Shown one piece after another: positions 5,842-8,713 of a DNA stretch of 8,713 nt. Where the stretch lies: the NCBI GenBank assembly GCA_031264885.1, contig JAISDM010000293.1, positions 1 to 8,713 on the forward strand, written 5' to 3'. The first letter of the stretch is position 1. The number at the start of each line of letters is the position of its first letter. Both the position numbers and the translations under genes were made by a program. The notes beneath the pieces were generated by a model. The model was not told the DNA's origin. It saw nothing but the letters and a program-made list of their open reading frames with translations, and did no database searches. The stretch comes from Peptococcaceae bacterium. GTDB lineage: Bacteria > Bacillota > Peptococcia > DRI-13 > UBA5745.

Positions 5842-7322
5842 TCGTCCAAATCGACGGATACAGCCACGAAGGGGAAGGGGTCGCCCATCAGGACGGCCGG
5901 GCTTATTTTGTCCCGGGCGCTTTGAAAGGCGAAACCGCCGAGGTTCTGGAAACCGGCGGCAAGGGCGGCATAACACGCTGCCGGCTGGTGCGGCTCATAC
6001 AAACCTCGGCGAACCGGCAGACCCCTGTCTGCCCGTTTTTTCACGATTGCGGCGGCTGCGCCCTCCAACACGCCGTCTATCCGCATCAGCTGGAGATAAA
6101 ACGGGACATCCTCAGCCGCGCCCTCCGCGTCCTGGGCGGCGTCCAGGACGCGGTCGTCCCGCCCGTCATAGGCATGGAACGCGTTTGGGACTATCGCGGC
6201 AAGGCTCTTTTCGCGGTAGGGGAAGCGGGCGGTCGGGTTCAAATCGGCTTTTTTGGCAAAGGCTCCCGGGTCATACAGGGGCAAGGCTGCCCGGGGCTTA
6301 TGTCCGAACAGGCGAACCGCGTCCTGTCCCGCCTGACCCAAATGCTGGAGAAAGACAAAAGCTGGCTCCACAGCCGCGGCCTGCGCCACATCCTGCTGCG
6401 GGAAAGTTTCAGCGCGGGACAGATCATTCTGGTATTTTTTGTTTCCAGAGCGGATAAGGGCCTGGGCGCCGCGGCCCGGCTGTTCTTCGCGGATTTAATA
6501 TCAGCCGAGCCCATCGTCGCCGGCGCTGGCGTCGCCATATCCGCGGACACAGCAAGAAGCAACGGCGCCCCCGGCGCGGCCCGGGGCAAAATCCCCCCGA
6601 TTCGGGCGCTCGCGGGCGCCCTCACCCTTCAAGAGCATATCGGCGAACACATATTTCAGATCTCGCCCGAATCCTTCTTTCAGGTAAACACAGAAGGCGC
6701 CCGGAAACTATACGCCATCGCCGCCGATTCACTGGAACTCACAGGAAAAGAGACGATCCTGGACCTGTATTGCGGCACAGGCGCCGTCGGACTGTCCCTG
6801 AGCCCACTGGCCGGGCGGGTCGTCGGCATCGAAAGCGCGGCGGAAGCGGTGAAAGACGCCCAAACAAACGCCCGGCTCAACAACATCCGAAACGCGCGTT
6901 TCTTGACAGGCCGGGCGGAGGAATGGCTGCCGAAGCTGTTTGAGAAAAAACTCAGCCCGGACGCAGGCATAGACGCAAGCGCGGCAGCGGACGCGGAAAG
7001 CGCCGGCGCGGGCACAGCCGCAAGCGCAGGCGCAGCGGCCAGCGCAGGCGCGAGCATAGAAGCAGCGATAGGCGCCGGCATAGACGCAGTCATCCTTGAT
7101 CCGCCCCGGAAAGGCTGCGCCCCGAACGTGCTGAGCAGCCTGATCCAAGCGGCGCCGCCCCGGATCCTGTACATCTCCTGCGAGCCCTCCACCCTGGCCC
7201 GGGATCTGAAAATCCTGCGTCAAGGCGGTTACGCGATCCAAAAGATACAGCCCCTGGATATGTTCCCCCAAACATTTCATACAGAAACAATTGTCGGTTT
7301 ATGTCGAAGCTTCAATTCGTAG
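5838..7322 (+). CDS. rlmD: 23S rRNA (uracil-C5) methyltransferase, RlmD/RlmCD type, with Ala-rich insertion
   Basis: This SAM-dependent RNA m5U methyltransferase (494 aa) belongs to the TrmA/RumA family. Residues 1-50 form a TRAM-like RNA-binding domain (GYSHEGEGVA at 7-16). Cys65, Cys71, Cys74 and Cys151 (C-x5-C-x2-C plus a distal C) are the expected 4Fe-4S ligands. FFQVN (280-284), the SAM loop LDLYCGTGAVG (308-318), DPPRKG (421-426) and the catalytic-Cys motif ISCEPSTLARD (446-456, Cys448) are intact, as is the C-terminal MFPQTFHTE (475-483). The enzyme should therefore be active. A low-complexity insertion between two AGIDA copies (376-380 and 413-417) makes it longer than usual. The start overlaps the khtU stop as ATGA, so translation is probably coupled. 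In Gram-positives one enzyme may modify both U747 and U1939 (RlmCD); sequence alone does not tell which. Confidence 0.9.
   Translation: MIVQIDGYSHEGEGVAHQDGRAYFVPGALKGETAEVLETGGKGGITRCRLVRLIQTSANRQTPVCPFFHDCGGCALQHAVYPHQLEIKRDILSRALRVLGGVQDAVVPPVIGMERVWDYRGKALFAVGEAGGRVQIGFFGKGSRVIQGQGCPGLMSEQANRVLSRLTQMLEKDKSWLHSRGLRHILLRESFSAGQIILVFFVSRADKGLGAAARLFFADLISAEPIVAGAGVAISADTARSNGAPGAARGKIPPIRALAGALTLQEHIGEHIFQISPESFFQVNTEGARKLYAIAADSLELTGKETILDLYCGTGAVGLSLSPLAGRVVGIESAAEAVKDAQTNARLNNIRNARFLTGRAEEWLPKLFEKKLSPDAGIDASAAADAESAGAGTAASAGAAASAGASIEAAIGAGIDAVILDPPRKGCAPNVLSSLIQAAPPRILYISCEPSTLARDLKILRQGGYAIQKIQPLDMFPQTFHTETIVGLCRSFNS
6963..7088 (+). repeat. In-frame Ala/Gly/Ser-rich insertion flanked by AGIDA direct repeats in rlmD
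   Basis: GC(A/C)GGCATAGACGCA occurs at 6963-6977 and 7074-7088, offset by 111 bases (37 codons) and differing at one base. Between the copies are almost only Ala, Gly, Ser, Thr, Asp, Glu and Ile codons, with three copies of AGCGC(A/C)GGCGC(A/G) starting at 6999, 7023 and 7041. The ordinary family sequence passes almost directly from a helix (EEWLPKL here) to the strand before DPPRKG, so the stretch looks like an added loop that grew by duplication. Confidence 0.8.
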
Positions 7323-7375
7323 TTTAGCTCGGCATCCTCCCCCTCCACCGGGTATGTGCGCCAAACTATGAATTG
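7313..7375. repeat. 13-bp inverted repeat spanning the rlmD stop codon
   Basis: CAATTCGTAGTTT (7313-7325) can pair with AAACTATGAATTG (7363-7375) over 13 pairs, one of them G-U. The 37-base interior has short GC matches (CGG at 7330-7332 with CCG at 7348-7350). The rlmD stop TAG (7320-7322) lies in the left arm. No T-run follows on either strand, so it is not a standard intrinsic terminator; it could stabilise the mRNA end or mark an insertion boundary. Confidence 0.6.
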
Positions 7376-7394
7376 CAAATCCAGAAGCATATGT

Positions 7395-7423
7395 TTGACA
7401 AATTCGGAAGTGATGCATATAAT
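7395..7423 (+). promoter_or_regulatory. Perfect-consensus sigma-A promoter of the ATPase gene
   Basis: TTGACA (7395-7400) and TATAAT (7418-7423) are separated by exactly 17 bases, an ideal housekeeping promoter. Transcription would start near 7430, about 27 bases before the GTG start. No obvious operator overlaps it. Confidence 0.85.
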
Positions 7424-7443
7424 ACATTACAAAATCAAAAAAA

Positions 7444-7449
7444 GAGGTG
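7444..7449 (+). promoter_or_regulatory. Ribosome binding site of the ATPase gene
   Basis: GAGGTG stands seven bases before GTG at 7457 and supports that non-ATG start; the next in-frame ATG lies beyond the Walker A motif and would delete it. Confidence 0.7.
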
Positions 7450-7456
7450 CTGTATC

Positions 7457-8713
7457 GTGGACAAAAAATATTTACCGCGAATTGCAGATGAAAAACTGAA
7501 GCTTTTGCTGGCAACGTCCGGAGCGGTTTTAATTGTCGGTCCCAAATGGTGTGGCAAGACCCGAACCGCCGAAGAAGCGGCCGCCAGCATTTTATATATG
7601 CAGGATCCCGATCACGCGGAAGAATATAAATTGCTTGCGGACACAAAACCCTCAAAACTGTTGGAAGGAAAAACGCCACGACTGGTTGATGAATGGCAGA
7701 CAGCGCCGGTTTTATGGAATGCCGCGCGATTTGCCGTTGACAAACGCCATTCACGCGGGCAGTTTATTTTAACCGGCTCGGTTGTCCCTCCTGAAACAAA
7801 GGATATGCATACAGGCACGGGGCGAATCAGCCGAATGGCCATGCGTACCATGTCATTATTTGAGGCGGGCGAATCCACAGGGGAAATTTCGCTGAAAGAT
7901 TTGTTTGACGGTAAAAAAGATATGTTCGCCGAAAGTAAAATGACCATCGAACGCGTCGCTTTTATTCTCACACGCGGCGGCTGGCCGGAAGCGGTGGGGG
8001 AAGAAAACGAAAAATACGCGCTGCAAATGGTATATAACTACTTGGATGCGGTTGCGTATCAGGATATGTCCCGAATTGATGATGTTGAGCGTAACCCGGA
8101 TAGAGTGTATGCGTTGCTGCGTTCAATTGCCCGGAATATCTCCACACAGGCAAATACGCAAACACTGTTGCGTGACCTTGTTTCCAACGATGAGGGGCTT
8201 TATGATAAAACAATTAATGATTATATTTCTGCAATGAAGAAACTATATGTGGTAGAGGATCTTCCCGCGTGGAGCCCGCATTTGCGTTCCAAACGCGCAA
8301 TTCGTACTACCGCTAAACGGCACTTTACAGACCCGTCTATCGCCACCGCCGCTCTCCGCGCCGACAGTGGAAAACTGTTGAGTGATTTTAAGACATTCGG
8401 ATATCTTTTTGAATCATTATGTGTGCGGGATTTGCGGATTTATGCAGACAGCCTGGACGGTTCGGTCTATCATTACCGCGACCAGCTTAACTTTGAAGTG
8501 GACGCGATTATTCAACTGAAAGACGAACGCTGGGCGGCTGTCGAAGTAAAAATGGGAGCGGGGGAGATTGAGAAGGCAGCTGAAAACCTTATTAAATTCA
8601 GCGAAAATATTGATACCGCCAAGACGCCGGCCCCATCCTTTTTAATGATACTCACTGGCACAGAATATGCTTTCCAAATGAAGAACGGCGTGTGGGTTGT
8701 CCCGATTGGGTGC
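7457..8713 (+). CDS. AAA_14/DUF4143-type P-loop ATPase with C-terminal nuclease-like fold (3' end just beyond window)
   Basis: I translated 419 codons from GTG at 7457 to the window edge without a stop. Walker A is GPKWCGKT (28-35), Walker B is LVDEW (76-80), followed by the sensor-like strand FILTGS and the family signature GTGRISRMAMRTMSLFE. A helical, winged-helix-like region follows (about 200-300). The C terminus has a PD-(D/E)xK-like arrangement: FEVDAI (Asp349) and AVEVKMG (Glu363, Lys365). The chain reaches VWVVPIGC, close to where relatives end, so only a few residues are probably missing. Proteins of this kind are abundant in anaerobes; most have no proven role, and DNA-related or toxin-antitoxin functions are only suggested. 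Codons are more AT-rich (AAA, TAT, ATT, TTA) than in the khtTU-rlmD operon. With its own strong promoter this suggests separate acquisition. Confidence 0.9.
   Translation, partial: MDKKYLPRIADEKLKLLLATSGAVLIVGPKWCGKTRTAEEAAASILYMQDPDHAEEYKLLADTKPSKLLEGKTPRLVDEWQTAPVLWNAARFAVDKRHSRGQFILTGSVVPPETKDMHTGTGRISRMAMRTMSLFEAGESTGEISLKDLFDGKKDMFAESKMTIERVAFILTRGGWPEAVGEENEKYALQMVYNYLDAVAYQDMSRIDDVERNPDRVYALLRSIARNISTQANTQTLLRDLVSNDEGLYDKTINDYISAMKKLYVVEDLPAWSPHLRSKRAIRTTAKRHFTDPSIATAALRADSGKLLSDFKTFGYLFESLCVRDLRIYADSLDGSVYHYRDQLNFEVDAIIQLKDERWAAVEVKMGAGEIEKAAENLIKFSENIDTAKTPAPSFLMILTGTEYAFQMKNGVWVVPIGC

Noticed and set aside
5730..7280. Long minus-strand frames opposite rlmD
   Set aside because: The plus strand carries all diagnostic methyltransferase motifs; the Ala- and Arg-rich antisense products have none.
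7313..7375. Intrinsic terminator after rlmD
   Set aside because: The stem is good, but neither strand has a T-run after it and the loop is long, so I list it only as an inverted repeat.
7323..7456. Small gene or RNA in the rlmD-ATPase gap
   Set aside because: No open frame with a ribosome site or tRNA-like fold is visible; the gap is explained by the inverted repeat, promoter and ribosome site.

Overview
The window looks like a chromosomal segment of a moderately GC-rich bacterium. The best guess is a Bacillota/Clostridia-like lineage: a KhtT/KhtU-type potassium efflux pair, an Fe-S 23S rRNA m5U methyltransferase, purine-rich Shine-Dalgarno sites and sigma-A-type promoters all fit. No rRNA or marker gene fixes the taxonomy, so this is an inference. 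Five long genes are supported, plus intergenic regulatory DNA.

Left part, minus strand (1-3862). An open-ended gene starts at 1898 and runs off the left edge. It encodes a predicted exported protein: a very basic leader, two diverged copies of a roughly 150-residue module, and then an Asp-Ala dipeptide tract filling the last 492 bases of the window (82 hexamers, still open at base 1). Upstream on the same strand is a 580-residue protein of unknown function with a probable alpha/alpha-toroid C-terminal half. The two are separated by a good intrinsic terminator, so they are probably separate units. A roughly 140-base gap (3863-4006) then carries back-to-back promoters.

Middle, plus strand (4007-7322). 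Three genes read as one operon: khtT (RCK_C regulatory subunit), khtU (CPA2-type cation/proton antiporter) and an rlmD/rlmCD-type methyltransferase whose start overlaps the khtU stop (ATGA). KhtT gates KhtU in the characterised Bacillus system; the methyltransferase is a housekeeping rRNA enzyme that is probably only co-transcribed. It carries an unusual 37-residue Ala/Gly/Ser-rich insertion between identical AGIDA pentapeptides, just before its DPPRKG motif.

Right part, plus strand (7457-8713). A 419-codon open-ended gene encodes a P-loop ATPase with a C-terminal nuclease-like fold (AAA_14/DUF4143 type). It is visibly more AT-rich in codon choice than its neighbours, has its own perfect-consensus promoter (TTGACA-17-TATAAT), and is separated from the methyltransferase by a 13-bp inverted repeat that includes the methyltransferase stop codon. 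It may be a later acquisition.

The most unusual material is protein-level repeat growth: the Asp-Ala tract in the exported protein and the X-Ala insertion in the rRNA methyltransferase, two unrelated genes on opposite strands.
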